A stretch of 64,000 nucleotides of DNA from Brevipalpus yothersi. Lineage: Eukaryota; Arthropoda; Arachnida; Trombidiformes; Tenuipalpidae. This document shows positions 42,250-54,277 of the stretch, one piece after another (position 1 is the stretch's first letter; each line of letters begins with the position of its first letter). The notes under the pieces were generated by a model. That model was given only the letters and a program-made list of their open reading frames with translations. It was not told the DNA's origin and searched no databases. The DNA is taken from assembly GCA_003956705.1 (NCBI GenBank), contig QZCP01000838.1, positions 117,930 through 181,929 on the forward strand, given 5' to 3'. The position numbers and the translations under genes are program-made.

Positions 42250-43997
42250 CTTTATCACCACCACAACCACCTTCAAATCTCACTACCAGAATTGACCACT
42301 GCCACAATCTCACATTTACTATCAAGATTTACAACCACAACCTCACATTCAAATGATACACACTATGCACACTGATCCATTCAATGTGATTAAAACATTT
42401 TATCACAAACAAAATCACGCTCAAGTTCAATAATCTTGAAGTCAATTTAACTTTGCAGCAACAGATGAGCAAAGTGAAAACTTTGCCCAAAACAAGCACA
42501 AATGTGCTGCCACCAGCTTTTGACATGTTCAGAAATATAAATGATGCAATTAAATGCCTTTTGTGTGATCATTTTTATATTCTGATTCTTTCTTTTTCGA
42601 GGTTTTTTTTAATCATGTTTCACGTGATTTTATTGATAATTTTTGTTGACAAAATTTTTTATCGATAACAAGCAGTGTGATTAAATTTTTTGCCATTTTT
42701 TTGACATGTTCTATGTATATCATCTTTGGTAATTAATTGATCTTTGAAGAGGAGAGTGAGACAGAGAGAAATGAAAATTGGATTAGGTTTTGAGAATCAA
42801 TAAAATGATCATTATTGTTTCGGATGAAGGAAATGCTTTTATTACAGTTCTATTGTTCAAGTTTATTGTACCACCGTTCAATGATCTTTCATGGAGAAGG
42901 TAATCTTTTCCACAAATAAATATGGAAATATTCAGCTAAAAAGCTTTCTCAATGCTCCCTCATAATCGATTTAATCATCACATTTCCGTTAGATCTGACT
43001 CATCTGGTTTGGCGCCAATTTTTGTTCACTTACATGGAGAGCCATTTTATTTCGTCGAGATTGTGGGAGATGTAAATGTGTATCCTTAGGATTTCCTCAA
43101 TAATTTTACCTAATCATTATTCTATCATTTGTTTGCCTATGCAATCATATACACATGTTTTACTCTGATTGGAATGATCTGAGTTATAAATTGTTGGAGG
43201 AATGTTTATGTTTATGCTTTTCCTGGGAAGGAGCAACCAGATATTAATATTTTTCAATCCACTAGCCCAATCATTTACCTAGATAGCGAGATACTTCCGA
43301 AAATAACAGAAAATGGTATTTAGCTTAGCTTGTGAGCTTGTTAGCTTGCAGTGAAACTTTTTTTCATAACATTGAGATTATTTCATCAAGGCTATGTGAT
43401 GCTGCTTGAAACTATATTATGATATACACTAGACTTTTTCTTCTTCTTCATTCTTTTGGGTGTTGAAGTTTGCGTTGAAAGTCCCATTTACGATTGCCTT
43501 CAAGCGAACATAATGTATAATTCGAGGTCAATAGAGTAGAAAAACTGGAAAAATTAACAGCAAAACTTGCTCTCTTAGATGAGCGGTAAAATGCTTGATT
43601 ATTCGATCAATTGTGCAAAGTTTCTTCCAGAGACGTTGATTCAATGTTGTGTAAACATTTTTTCTCACAGCAATCGATCATATTTTAGAAGGAAGACATC
43701 TCTGACTTATCTCTCCTGAATTTGGTAACTCGCTTTGATGTAACCAAGAATTGCTCCATCTGAAAGAGAAGATGATTTGATATAGACTGTTTATTCTAGG
43801 TTAACATTTGACCATATTCAGAAAATGGAATATTTTTTGCTCTTGAAAAATGCTCTGCCAATTGTATTGAGAGGAATTCATATTCACATTAGTTCTTGTA
43901 GATTTTATAAGCTTTTCTTGACCATGAAATTTTTTTATGGGCCTTAATTTCAAGTTTAAAAAATCAATTGAATTTGATATATGTGTGGAGCTCCAGA
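42250..43997. other. Intergenic region between SLC44 and DEG/ENaC genes
   Basis: AT-rich, with no recognisable gene. It would hold the divergent 5' regions of the SLC44 gene (minus) and the first channel gene (plus). Confidence 0.45.
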
Positions 43998-45347
43998 ATG
44001 GGTGCAATTTCGAAGCATTTCAAAAATCTCAAAAGGAGGCCAGAGCTAATGGCACCAATTCTATTCTGTACATTTGGATGCTTGGTTCAATTCATGATGC
44101 TCACAAAGGAATTTATCGAAATGGAAGTTATTTATGATTCAAAATTTGCATTCTCCGAAGACATTGATCTACCATATGTGACTATCTGTTCCAAAGTTGC
44201 ATTCGTTGGCAATGTTGAGCAACTTTTCCAAAAGAGAAGAGAACTGTTCGGCTCTCTGTGTCAAGGCACTAATGTTCGAAAGTGCTTAGAAGACAAAACT
44301 ATACAAGATAAGTTCGAAAAAATTTTGATGAAGAATTTTGACATGGATCAACTTACTGAATTCCTTCCAAGTGGAACTCAATTCATCAAAAAAATTTCAT
44401 TCGAAGGATCATCCGCTGAAGATCATCTTCGAAATGGTAACTGTTCAATCATTGATCATCTGTTATTTCCAGAATTGTGTCACACTATTGTGTGTCAAAA
44501 AGAAAACAAATCAATGAAATTTTGGCGAGGAAGTTTTGGACTTGGTATAGTAAACGATATGATGTTCATACGATTGGCGACATTAAATTTAAGTGATTGC
44601 CACGTCAGGGTGATGGTTCATCCGGCTGAGGAGGAACCTCTAGTCACCCCAAAATCATCGGGAATTGTTGTGCCCAGCTTCAGTACTGGCATATCGTATC
44701 ATAAAATAAGTTACAAGAGACAATATCTTCATTTATTACCTCATCCATACGAAACAAATTGTCAGCATGTTTCATTATCTAAGAAGCTTGATGATTGTCT
44801 TAATGATGAGTTCATACGTTCTCTAAATACTCCATGTCCAATTCGATTTATTGCCCCTGAAAAGTATATTGGCAAAAATCTCAACTTATCCAATGTTAAA
44901 AGTGTTCGAGAGGGTCGTTATGATCGATTGTTCGATAAGTGTATGGAAAATTTGCCAGCAGAATGTAAAACAGTCACATATGATGTTCAACTATACAATT
45001 CGGAAATGGCTGATGATAAAAAGAAACGAGAACTGAATCTTGTAATTATGACTCCATTGGTACAAGACACCATTATGTTCGCTAGTCCAAAGCTACCTAT
45101 TTCAAGATACCTGATTTGCTGTGGCAGTATATTTGGATCATGGTTCGGATTCAGTATATACCATATAGCATCACAACTTTTGAACACAACCACAAGTGTG
45201 ATGAGAAAACAAAAAACGGAAGCGATTAATGAGCCTAACAAGTCTGGAAAGTATGGAAAGAAAACGTTATACAAAAAAACTAATGTTGATAATTACAGTA
45301 AACGACCAACATTATTTTTAACTAATCGGGAGATTATTTACTGGTGA
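43998..45347 (+). CDS. DEG/ENaC-like channel subunit, copy 1 of a tandem trio, 449 aa
   Basis: Single-exon gene. ATG 43998 aligns with the starts of the two downstream paralogues; an open stretch before it has no ATG. The first membrane span (about 17-38) follows KRRPELMAP. Right after it comes IDLPYVTICSK, matching the FPAVTIC motif of degenerin/ENaC channels. A Cys-rich extracellular domain includes CSIIDHLLFPELCHTIVC, LPHPYETNC and CMENLPAECKTVTYD. The second span (about 370-395) has GSIFGSWFGFSIY with the G-x-S selectivity-filter pattern. These proteins form trimeric amiloride-type sodium channels in sensory cells. At 449 aa it is short for the family, mainly in the extracellular domain. 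It is the most diverged of the three copies. Confidence 0.78.
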   Translation: MGAISKHFKNLKRRPELMAPILFCTFGCLVQFMMLTKEFIEMEVIYDSKFAFSEDIDLPYVTICSKVAFVGNVEQLFQKRRELFGSLCQGTNVRKCLEDKTIQDKFEKILMKNFDMDQLTEFLPSGTQFIKKISFEGSSAEDHLRNGNCSIIDHLLFPELCHTIVCQKENKSMKFWRGSFGLGIVNDMMFIRLATLNLSDCHVRVMVHPAEEEPLVTPKSSGIVVPSFSTGISYHKISYKRQYLHLLPHPYETNCQHVSLSKKLDDCLNDEFIRSLNTPCPIRFIAPEKYIGKNLNLSNVKSVREGRYDRLFDKCMENLPAECKTVTYDVQLYNSEMADDKKKRELNLVIMTPLVQDTIMFASPKLPISRYLICCGSIFGSWFGFSIYHIASQLLNTTTSVMRKQKTEAINEPNKSGKYGKKTLYKKTNVDNYSKRPTLFLTNREIIYW

Positions 45348-45868
45348 TTGTCTTCACTTGAATAAATTGATTTTCTTTCTGGACCTCAACTTTACGATTT
45401 CTTTAGTCTCTGCTTTTGGAGCCATTTTTTGACGGGCTCTTCAATAATTTTAATATAATATAATTTTTTCTCAGTACAGTTGATTTGTTGAGTTAATGAT
45501 ATAGTATGATATCCTTAGAACGTTTTGGTGACGATGAGAAGAGAATTTTGAAGTAAAAAATCTAGAGGTCTAAGAATTATAGATTCAAGCTCAGATAAAC
45601 ATAATTTCAGACCAAAATTAGAATATGGATCGATTGTAACCTTTAGGTACATTTTCATCATTCAATTTATCCTTTTGATCCATTTTCTCGGAGAAGTTAT
45701 ATTTGCTAAACATGCCATTCAATCATTCTTGACATCTATCTCACTCTCTTGAGAAAGTTGTATTCTATTAGGAAGTTAACCACCGAATTTGAGTGATCTT
45801 TTCAAGATCAAATTTGATTGTTGTACATATATGAGTGATGTATGTGTGAGTTTTAATAAATTACAAAG
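45348..45868. other. Spacer between channel genes 1 and 2
   Basis: AT-rich, with no gene seen. Scattered similarity to the spacer before copy 3 (runs such as TTCAATCATT) suggests that it was duplicated together with the genes. Confidence 0.4.
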
Positions 45869-47215
45869 ATGAACATATTTTTCAAATGTTTCAAGTGGCT
45901 ACTAAAAAGACCGGAGTTAGTATTTCCAATTATTTTGTGTACTTTTGGGTTTTTCATCCAGTCGTTGATGCTTATCAAAGAGTTCGTCCAAAGAGAAATA
46001 ACATATGATTATAAGCTTGAGTTTGAGGAAAGAATAACTATTCCTCACGTCACTATATGCTCAAGAATGTCATTTATTGCTAAATTTGGTAAACTACAGA
46101 GAGAAAAACCTCATCTATTCCACAAAATTTGTCCACAGGGTCTGAATCAAGAATGCTTAAGCCATAGAGATGTGCAAGACGAGTTTGAGGACATTGTAAT
46201 GAAGAATCTTGATATGGATGGAATAGTTCAATATCTTCCAAGAGGTATCCAATTGATAAAAAGAATAGAAATTGGAGAGTATACTGAAAATCGAATTGGT
46301 AAAAATTGTACCATCATCGATCATCTCATGTATCCTGAAAATTGTTACACCATAATATGTCGAAATGGTACTCGACCTATCATTTCATGGCGAGGTAATT
46401 TTGGACTTCACCTTGGCCAAACCCTGTTCAAAATACGTGTGAATACAAGTAATCTGAATAAATGCTATTTCAGAATCATGATACACCCCTCGGAAGAAGA
46501 TCCATTAGTAACTCCTAGTACAACTGGTGTCAGAGTAACTAGTCGAAAAGATAGTCTTTCAATTCATGAGATAAATTATCGGAGAACATTTCTGGAACGC
46601 TTACCTCATCCATATGAAACCGATTGTAAGCCTGTTTTGGTATCGAAAATTTTGGATGATTGTCTCCATGAACAATTTATCAGTAATTACAATTTTCCAT
46701 CACCAATTCGCTTTATTGCTCCCCAAAAATATCTTGGTAAACACTTGAATGTGTCCGTGAAGAAGGGTTTCAGCCAGGAGACTGAAAAATATGAGAACAT
46801 ATTCACCAAATGTGTGGAAAACTTACCAACTGAATGTAAATCGATCAATTACGATTTACAACTCTACAACTCGGTGTTTTCTGATGAAAAGATAGATCAA
46901 GAAATGCGATTATTCATTTTAACTCCATCGAGTCAAGATGTAACCATGTATGCAGTCCCTAAAATGTCCTGTTCTCGTTTCATGATAAGTTTTGGTAGTA
47001 TTTTCGGTTCCTGGTTTGGTTTCAGCCTTTTTGGTATCACTTCGAATCTTATTAGCACAGCAAAAGTTTTTGCTAAACGTCATCGACAGATAAAGGTTCA
47101 AAATTTCTCAAAGTCAACCAGACGAGTAGGTCAATCAGTATTTGCAAAGAATCGTAAAGGACCTGGACCATTCATGGTAACAGATGATGAAATTTCTAGA
47201 TACATCAACTCATGA
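45869..47215 (+). CDS. DEG/ENaC-like channel subunit, copy 2, 448 aa
   Basis: Intronless. It begins MNIFFKCFKWLLKRPELVFP, shared almost exactly with copy 3. Membrane span 1 is at about 17-38, followed by ITIPHVTICSR. Extracellular Cys positions match copies 1 and 3 (CTIIDHLMYPENCYTIIC, LPHPYETDCKP, CVENLPTECKSINYD). Span 2 has GSIFGSWFGFSLFG at about 374-388. The cytoplasmic tail is basic and about 50 residues long. Function as an ion-channel subunit is from the family. The sequence is intact and appears under constraint. Confidence 0.78.
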   Translation: MNIFFKCFKWLLKRPELVFPIILCTFGFFIQSLMLIKEFVQREITYDYKLEFEERITIPHVTICSRMSFIAKFGKLQREKPHLFHKICPQGLNQECLSHRDVQDEFEDIVMKNLDMDGIVQYLPRGIQLIKRIEIGEYTENRIGKNCTIIDHLMYPENCYTIICRNGTRPIISWRGNFGLHLGQTLFKIRVNTSNLNKCYFRIMIHPSEEDPLVTPSTTGVRVTSRKDSLSIHEINYRRTFLERLPHPYETDCKPVLVSKILDDCLHEQFISNYNFPSPIRFIAPQKYLGKHLNVSVKKGFSQETEKYENIFTKCVENLPTECKSINYDLQLYNSVFSDEKIDQEMRLFILTPSSQDVTMYAVPKMSCSRFMISFGSIFGSWFGFSLFGITSNLISTAKVFAKRHRQIKVQNFSKSTRRVGQSVFAKNRKGPGPFMVTDDEISRYINS

Positions 47216-47985
47216 GACGACGAAGATAATTTTTATTCCGATTACTAGCCTACATTTCAATACTCAAAACGATGAAATTGCTCCACAGAAACTCCTTATG
47301 ATGTTCGAGCAAGATGGTTGAATACTTCTGTTTCATATGATACAGCAAAGGAATAAACGCTTCAAGATTAAGTATTTTCCGAGTCAGTTCAAAAAAGAAT
47401 TTAGAAGAATTCCTAAGACTGAATATTAGATCTGACATTTGATGATTGTATCAAAACCTTCATTTTGCCGTTAATACTTTTTCTTGGATATTAAAACGCA
47501 ATTGAAACAGCAAGAGCTCTCAGATGAGCTGATACCTTCCAAAGAGCCTTGTCAAAATCATTTTTTGCTTTATTTTTTGCCTCTTTTGGTGCATTGTTTT
47601 GAATATATTCAGCAATAGAAATTCATCACACAACTTTCGTCTAGAGTTCGCTACTACTATAGAACTTTCTCATGATCGAAGAAAAATCAGGAAGTTTCAG
47701 ATTAATCGTCTCTGATGGCACACAATTGGTCCATAGTGACCTTTGATATTTGAATATTGAAATATGACTCTTTCATCCAGTGTTTATGTCCACTGTCTCT
47801 AGAGAACAGTGTTTGCTCAAGCAACAGTTCAATCATTTTAGACAATTTAGAACAGCTCCTTAGGAAAACACTTCAACAGAAGGGGAACGAATTGCATCTT
47901 CTAACACTAAATGAACAGTGTTCTCAAAACTGGCATAGATTATAAGATGAATAGATTTTCGAGTTCTTGTTGAAAAAATGGAAGG
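47216..47985. other. Spacer between channel genes 2 and 3
   Basis: No gene is seen. It is probably duplicated intergenic DNA with weak similarity to 45348-45868. Confidence 0.4.
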
Positions 47986-49329
47986 ATGAATGTATTTTTC
48001 AAATGTTTCAAGTGGCTGCTGAAAAGACCAGAATTAGTATTTCCAATTATTCTGTGCACAATCGGATTCTTGATTCAGTCCTTGATGCTGATCAACGAAT
48101 TTGCTCGAAGAGAAATTATCTATGATTATAAACTTGAGTTTCTCGATATGATAACCATTCCATTTGTGACAATATGCTCAAAAATTTCGTTCATTGCTGA
48201 TCTCGGTAAACTTCGTAAAAACAAATCTCGATTGTTCACCAAACTTTGTCCTCAAGGTTTGAGTCATGAATGTTTGGCTGAAAGTAGTGCAAAAAAAGAG
48301 TTCGAAGGAATCGTTCGAGCAAATTTTGATATGGATGAAATTATTAAATATCTACCGAAAGGTGATCAATTGATCAAAAGTTTGCAGCTTGGTATCGCAC
48401 CTGAAAATCTGTTGGGAAAAAACTGTAACATAATTGATCATCTCGTTTATCCTGAATTTTGTTACACCATTGTTTGCCGAAATGGCAATAGATCCATTAT
48501 TACATGGCGAGGTAGTTTCGGCCTTCATATGAATTTAAAGATGATCGAAATACATATAAATACAAGAAATCTCAAGAGAAGCTATTTCAGAGTTATGGTT
48601 CATCCTTCAGAAGAGGATCCCATGGTCACTCCAGCTTCAGTTGGAATCAAAATTCCTAGTACTGAAAAAGGCATCTCAGTTCATGAGATAAGCTACAAGA
48701 GAACATTCATTGAGCGTCTACCTCATCCATATGAGACGAATTGCAAACCTATCTTAGAATCAAAAACTCTAGATGATTGTCTTCATGATCAATTCATCAA
48801 GAATTTCAATACCCCATGTCAAACTCGCTTTATTGATCCCAAAAAATATCTTGGTAAACATCTGAATATAACCTTAAAGAGGACCCATGGTGTAGAGGCC
48901 GAAAAATACATCAGAATTTTCATCCGTTGTATGACTAATCTACCAAACGAGTGCAATTCGACCAATTACGATTTACAGCTATACAGTTCGATGCTGCTGG
49001 ATGAAAAAAAGAATCAAGAGATGAGACTGATTGTCTTGAACCCATTTACACAAGACATTACCATGCGTGCTACTCCTAAGATGACTTTCCCTAGCTTCCT
49101 GATAAGTTTGGGAAGTATTTTTGGCTTATGGTTCGGATTCAGCATTCTTAATATTGCTGCTCATACCATAAGCTCAGTAAAAGTTTTCGCTAAGCTTCAT
49201 CGACGAACAAGAGTTCAAAGAGTTCCTCAGCAAAATAGACGAACAGATCAATCAGTTACTAAAAACAGAAGCCAAGGACCAAGACCCCTCTTGACAGGTT
49301 ATCAAATTTCAAGATATGTGTACATGTAA
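47986..49329 (+). CDS. DEG/ENaC-like channel subunit, copy 3, 447 aa
   Basis: Intronless and closest to copy 2. The N-terminal membrane span is followed by ITIPFVTICSK. The Cys framework is CNIIDHLVYPEFCYTIVC, LPHPYETNCKP and CMTNLPNECNSTNYD. Span 2 has GSIFGLWFGFSIL. Two positively charged clusters lie in the C-terminal tail. It is the last member of the array; no fourth copy is recognisable downstream. Confidence 0.78.
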   Translation: MNVFFKCFKWLLKRPELVFPIILCTIGFLIQSLMLINEFARREIIYDYKLEFLDMITIPFVTICSKISFIADLGKLRKNKSRLFTKLCPQGLSHECLAESSAKKEFEGIVRANFDMDEIIKYLPKGDQLIKSLQLGIAPENLLGKNCNIIDHLVYPEFCYTIVCRNGNRSIITWRGSFGLHMNLKMIEIHINTRNLKRSYFRVMVHPSEEDPMVTPASVGIKIPSTEKGISVHEISYKRTFIERLPHPYETNCKPILESKTLDDCLHDQFIKNFNTPCQTRFIDPKKYLGKHLNITLKRTHGVEAEKYIRIFIRCMTNLPNECNSTNYDLQLYSSMLLDEKKNQEMRLIVLNPFTQDITMRATPKMTFPSFLISLGSIFGLWFGFSILNIAAHTISSVKVFAKLHRRTRVQRVPQQNRRTDQSVTKNRSQGPRPLLTGYQISRYVYM

Positions 49330-50817
49330 GCTATTCGTAAGCGAAAATTGTGGGGTTTCATAAAATTATCCAGATCAAGTGAATAGTGGCGCGAATATTG
49401 AAGCAAAAGTACCGTTACACCAAGATTTTGATACATGTGGCTCAGCCTGTTGTCGGGAGAAGAAGCAATAAAAATTGGAAGAATTTTTCTCGAACTGATG
49501 CTATAGTACGAGCTGCCTTATTGATGTATTCCAATCATTTTTCCAACCTCATGATTGAGCCATTCATCGCCTTCGATCGTTCGGTTATCATACCTTGTTT
49601 CTTATCCAAAAGAAAATGAAAGCTACTATAATTTCCAGAAGATGCTACCTGATAAGCTGGAGAATAATGCAGTTGATCGAAAATCTTGAGAAGCTTATCA
49701 ATTGGAAGAACAGGTGAAAGCTAACCGAACTGTTTACTATGAGTAGGGAAATTCAAGGTTTTTTGGAAGATTCAATCAATCGAAAGAGATAGAGAGATAA
49801 AAACCATCGATTGATCGAATATGTGTTTATCACAATGTTTCTGGAGAGAATGATCGTTAACCGGAAAGTAGTCACCGGTTTCTAGCCAAAATAGAAAGTT
49901 TTTGAATAAATTCTGATAATTTAGAGATATTTTGGTAGCTAACTCAATTTTCAGCATGTAAGCTACCATGGACATTATCATTTTCATTCTCTTAACCTTC
50001 AGTCCATCGGTAAACTCGCTGGAAGAACTCTCTTTCCCTCAGCCTTATCATTCAATATCATCAAATTGTGCATTAAAAATCGCGTGAATGTTCAAATTAA
50101 TCGTTCAATTTTAGTTCATGCTGTTCTGACAAGTCAACATGTATATCGATAAACACATACATGAACACACACATTTATCGATGAGCTACAATAGATGAAT
50201 GAGAATTTTTCTCTTCCAACCGGAAACAACTATCTAGAGCTTTGACATGATTTTTTTCGAATCAGGAATTACTGCTACTTCTTTCCGAACTCCTTCATCA
50301 ACACTGCTAATTGAGAGCAGCTCAGAATATATTTTTCATTCTCAAGTATGTTAGTAAAAATGTAAAAATGCACGATATAACAAAACACTTTAGAATTAAA
50401 TTGTTTTTGGTTGAATATGTCAAATACATGATGATGAATCCCTTTAAACTAGCGTTTATTTTTTTTTTACTAGAATGGATGAAAAAATCAGCTAGTTAAG
50501 ATGGTATATATACAGTATGTACTAGTGAAATCAGGCTCTTATGAACAAGAATAAAAAAAGTCGGAAGAAGAGAGAGAAAAAAATTAAATCGAAGGAGAAT
50601 CATGAAAATTCAATTTCGTTATATTGATAAACTGTTGATAAACTAATGATAAAATTGGTCGCGATCGGTAATGGTACAAGTTTGAAGGTACTTTCACACA
50701 CAAAAGTCATGACCATCAAAGATCATGGCTGATCATCATCATTGACATGCGGTGAATAAGTCGATAATTTTCGGCCTTCAATTGGTCAAGCATCTCATGC
50801 ACACATGTACATATTGG

Positions 50818-50824
<7 letters not shown>

Positions 50825-50890
<66 letters not shown>
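50825..50890. repeat. (CT)n microsatellite
   Basis: About 32 CT units followed by TTTC repeats. Confidence 0.95.
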
Positions 50891-50902
<12 letters not shown>

Positions 50903-51140
50903 CTTGTTAGTTAAGTATGGTAGTTGAGGAGGTCTGAGAGCTGTTCACAAGTAGGCACACTAAAAGCGATGTGAGATCAAATGTAGAACCTCAAATTGAT
51001 AATGCTGATACTGGTAAAAATTAAAATCGAGGTCACTTTGGTCGATTGGCGTCGCGAATGATTGAAATATCTGAATATTAAGGTGAGAGAGTTTGTTAGT
51101 GAGAGAGAGAAAGTATAACTCTTGATTTTCATTTTAGCTG

Positions 51141-51147
<7 letters not shown>

Positions 51148-51209
<62 letters not shown>
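51148..51209. repeat. (CT)n microsatellite
   Basis: About 30 CT units, followed 90 bp later by a short GA run (51308-51340). Confidence 0.95.
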
Positions 51210-51212
<3 letters not shown>

Positions 51213-51600
51213 ATTCTAAAACATGATGAGATTATGGATTCACGATTGCTAACCGGAAGTATACTATCGGCTAGCATCGGGTCAAGATTGATTACTGGTT
51301 CTCGATGAGTGAGAGAGAGTGTGAGAGAGAGAGAGAGAAAACTGGAACCTAGATTTTCTCTCTTTCTTTCAGTCTCTTCTCTTATGCACACAAACGAACA
51401 TCGTTCCAACGTGCTAGACGATCATCAACAGCATTACAGTCGAAGTTCAAGTTTCCCGAATCATGTTTGCCATGTATTTCGGCCTTCATCATTTACATGT
51501 ATATGTGTTCATCCGTTAATTTTTTTCGGAAGAAATGAAAACAAGTTATCGAACTCGACAACAACTCGTTCTGCCATGCCTCTTGTATTTCCTCTCTCTT

Positions 51601-51616
51601 TCTTTCTTTCTTTCTT

Positions 51617-51668
<52 letters not shown>
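51601..51668. repeat. (TTTC)n then (CT)n compound microsatellite
   Basis: About five TTTC units pass into about 23 CT units. Confidence 0.92.
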
Positions 51669-51671
<3 letters not shown>

Positions 51672-53770
51672 CATCATGAACATATACTCTCGAAAACATA
51701 GCGAATCGTTTAAGTTAGACTGGCCAGTAGATCGAGTGGCTCAAGTAACTTTTGACTTATATATCAGATATGAACTTGATTTCTCTTTTCTTTTTTCTTG
51801 CATTTCTCGACTTGATCCATGGTTTCGACCAGATTATTATCATCATTGCGTGATATATCTATGCTAGAATATGGGAGTGTGTGTTTGTGTGTGAGATTTG
51901 TACTGTGTTTGGTATTTCAAAATGATATATCAAAAAGCGCGTCACACTTGCCATCATTGGGATCCATGTCATGTCATTTGATGATTATTCGATTCTGGTG
52001 GGATAATCATCGTTTAAATGATTGAGATGATGAAGATAAACTGGCTGACAGTTAACTGGGTCTTTACTGTTGTGTGTGTGTGTAAGTAAGTGCTGGTGAA
52101 AAATATGATAAATAACTACTTGCTCAAGCTAATCAGATTTTAGTTGTTGCTCAAAAAGATTTGCAATTCATGTTATATTATATTATACAATTTTTAGGTG
52201 AATATTATTGTGATAATTGAGATAAGGCCTGATTATTACCCTATTTCTTCTTCAAAAGCTGAAAATTGGATATGTTTAGTTTAAAAAATAATTTAGTCAA
52301 TGGATTTTCTTTCTCTTTCCGCTTAATTTGAATTGTTTACAAGAATCATAAAGTTTTTGGGTGGATATCGAATAAAAATTGTGATAAAAAAGTAACCAAC
52401 CAATAGACAAGGCTGTAATTGTTTTGCTTTTGGGAATAAATTTAATGAAAATTTTGACGGTAGAGATCATTACCATTTCCTGGGAGGCTACTGAACTCAC
52501 AACAACATTTGTGATCAAAAATAAAAACAAAAATAGCCAGCAATAGAAGGAGAAAATATTTTCACCGGAAATATTAATTGATACATGTGAATTAATAATC
52601 GATTATTCACATTATCTTTTTTTCGGTATTTTTTTCCACCTCCTCATCCGTTCCAATATCTATACTACCTATCTACTATCTACCTCTCAATCGAAAACTC
52701 TGGGAAAAAAAAGTTCATAAGATATTCTTGTCTTTCTCTATCTTTTTCCATAATGTCGTATGATCGATGAAAGTTTACTGAAACATAATAGAAAACGCCT
52801 GATAAGTGGCTCAATTTTGCCCAACATGGAGGCAATGTATACACTTATCACAAGCATGGTGAAGATGAAAGAATCATGAGAAAGAGAAAAAGAAAAAGAA
52901 AGAGAAAGAGAGATGATAAGAAAATGATTTTTGGATTGAAAGTGTAGGAGGAAAATGGGATGTTGATTGTGCTTATGTGCCTCTATTCCCACTTAAATGA
53001 TGTATCACGAAATCGGTCGTAAGTAAGAAACGTTCTTACTCTTACTCTTGCTAGTAAGTGAAAACAAAGTCTTCAGTCTTAATCGAAGTCAAGTGATAGA
53101 GTGTGTATGTGTTTTCCACTGACAATTGAAAATATTAAGATGATGATAGATAGCACGCAGCATTATGCAAGAGAAAGAGAGAGAGAAGATTGGTTGAAGG
53201 AAGAATATGTGATTGAATCATTGATGTCTCACCTAAACATGGGTTAATGTCAATTTTCGTCACAAAAGAGTTTGATGATGATGGTGGAAGAGAAAAAATT
53301 TCCATGAATATCGGGGCAAGATTATATGAGAGTGAGAGAATTTTCAATCTTGTTATTGACTAGAAGAAGAAGAAGGAGGAGGAGGAGAAAAAGATGGAAC
53401 TTTGATGATATCTGATTATCGTTCTGACGGATTGTGAAGAAGAGAGAAAGAGCGAGAAAAAAAATTGTTTCCTTCACTGACAAGACTGGTTCGATCGCAA
53501 TTACATAGTACATAGCACGGTATATATGCTGACGTGTATAGAAGGTTTAACCACAAGTTCTTCAGAACTTTTCTCTCTCTCACACACACCAACATCCTAC
53601 CAGAGGAATTAAATTGACTTGAAAATTAGCCTCTGGGCTTTTTTTACCGACAGGAATTTCAAGAACCACACTCACACACCAACTCGCTTTCGTATTGGAA
53701 GAACTTCTTGACTGACGAGAAGATAAGAGAGGAAGAAAATTTATTCAACATTAAGATAAGATTGCAAGAT

Positions 53771-53797
53771 CAAGAGAGAGAGAGAGAGAGAGAGAGA
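53771..53797. repeat. Short (GA)n microsatellite
   Basis: About 13 GA units. Confidence 0.9.
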
Positions 53798-54277
53798 AAG
53801 AAACTAGTTCAAAAACATCACAGGGCTATGAAGAGGAAAAATAACTTCTTTCTTTCATTATATTTTCTCCTCCATAATTCCTTATTAAAATCAACTCACA
53901 ATCCCTAGGACACTAGAGAGTGAAAAGTAGAAACTTTTTTTCCGATCTTAATCATAATTGAAGGTGAACCAATATTTTATCGATTCACTTTTATTCGTGA
54001 ATAGTGAAAGTGAAAGTTTTACCGAAAAAGTAGCTCAATAATATAGGCGGCGATACTTTCTACGTAAACTTTTGAAGTACTTTTCCCTCTTCATTTCCCC
54101 CCCCCTTCATCTTACTCACTTGATTTTGGAAAAGCTTTTTCGGATTCGATTCTTGTTTTCACACACTATTCACACTATACACATACAACCAAACATATAC
54201 ATTTGAGTGATAATATACACAACATTATCGTTTTTCAAATTATTATTATTATTTTTTTTTCATGTATTCATGCTACC

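Larger units (their letters stand above)
49330..54277. other. Intergenic region with microsatellites upstream of NPC1
   Basis: Short open frames here are shadows of CT/GA tracts or lack motifs. The last few hundred bases should contain the NPC1 promoter and 5' UTR, but no core promoter element is clear. Confidence 0.45.

Noticed and set aside
49386..49619. 77-codon frame after the third channel gene as a possible fourth paralogue
   Set aside because: It has no membrane span, no TIC or GxS motif and no alignment to the three copies.
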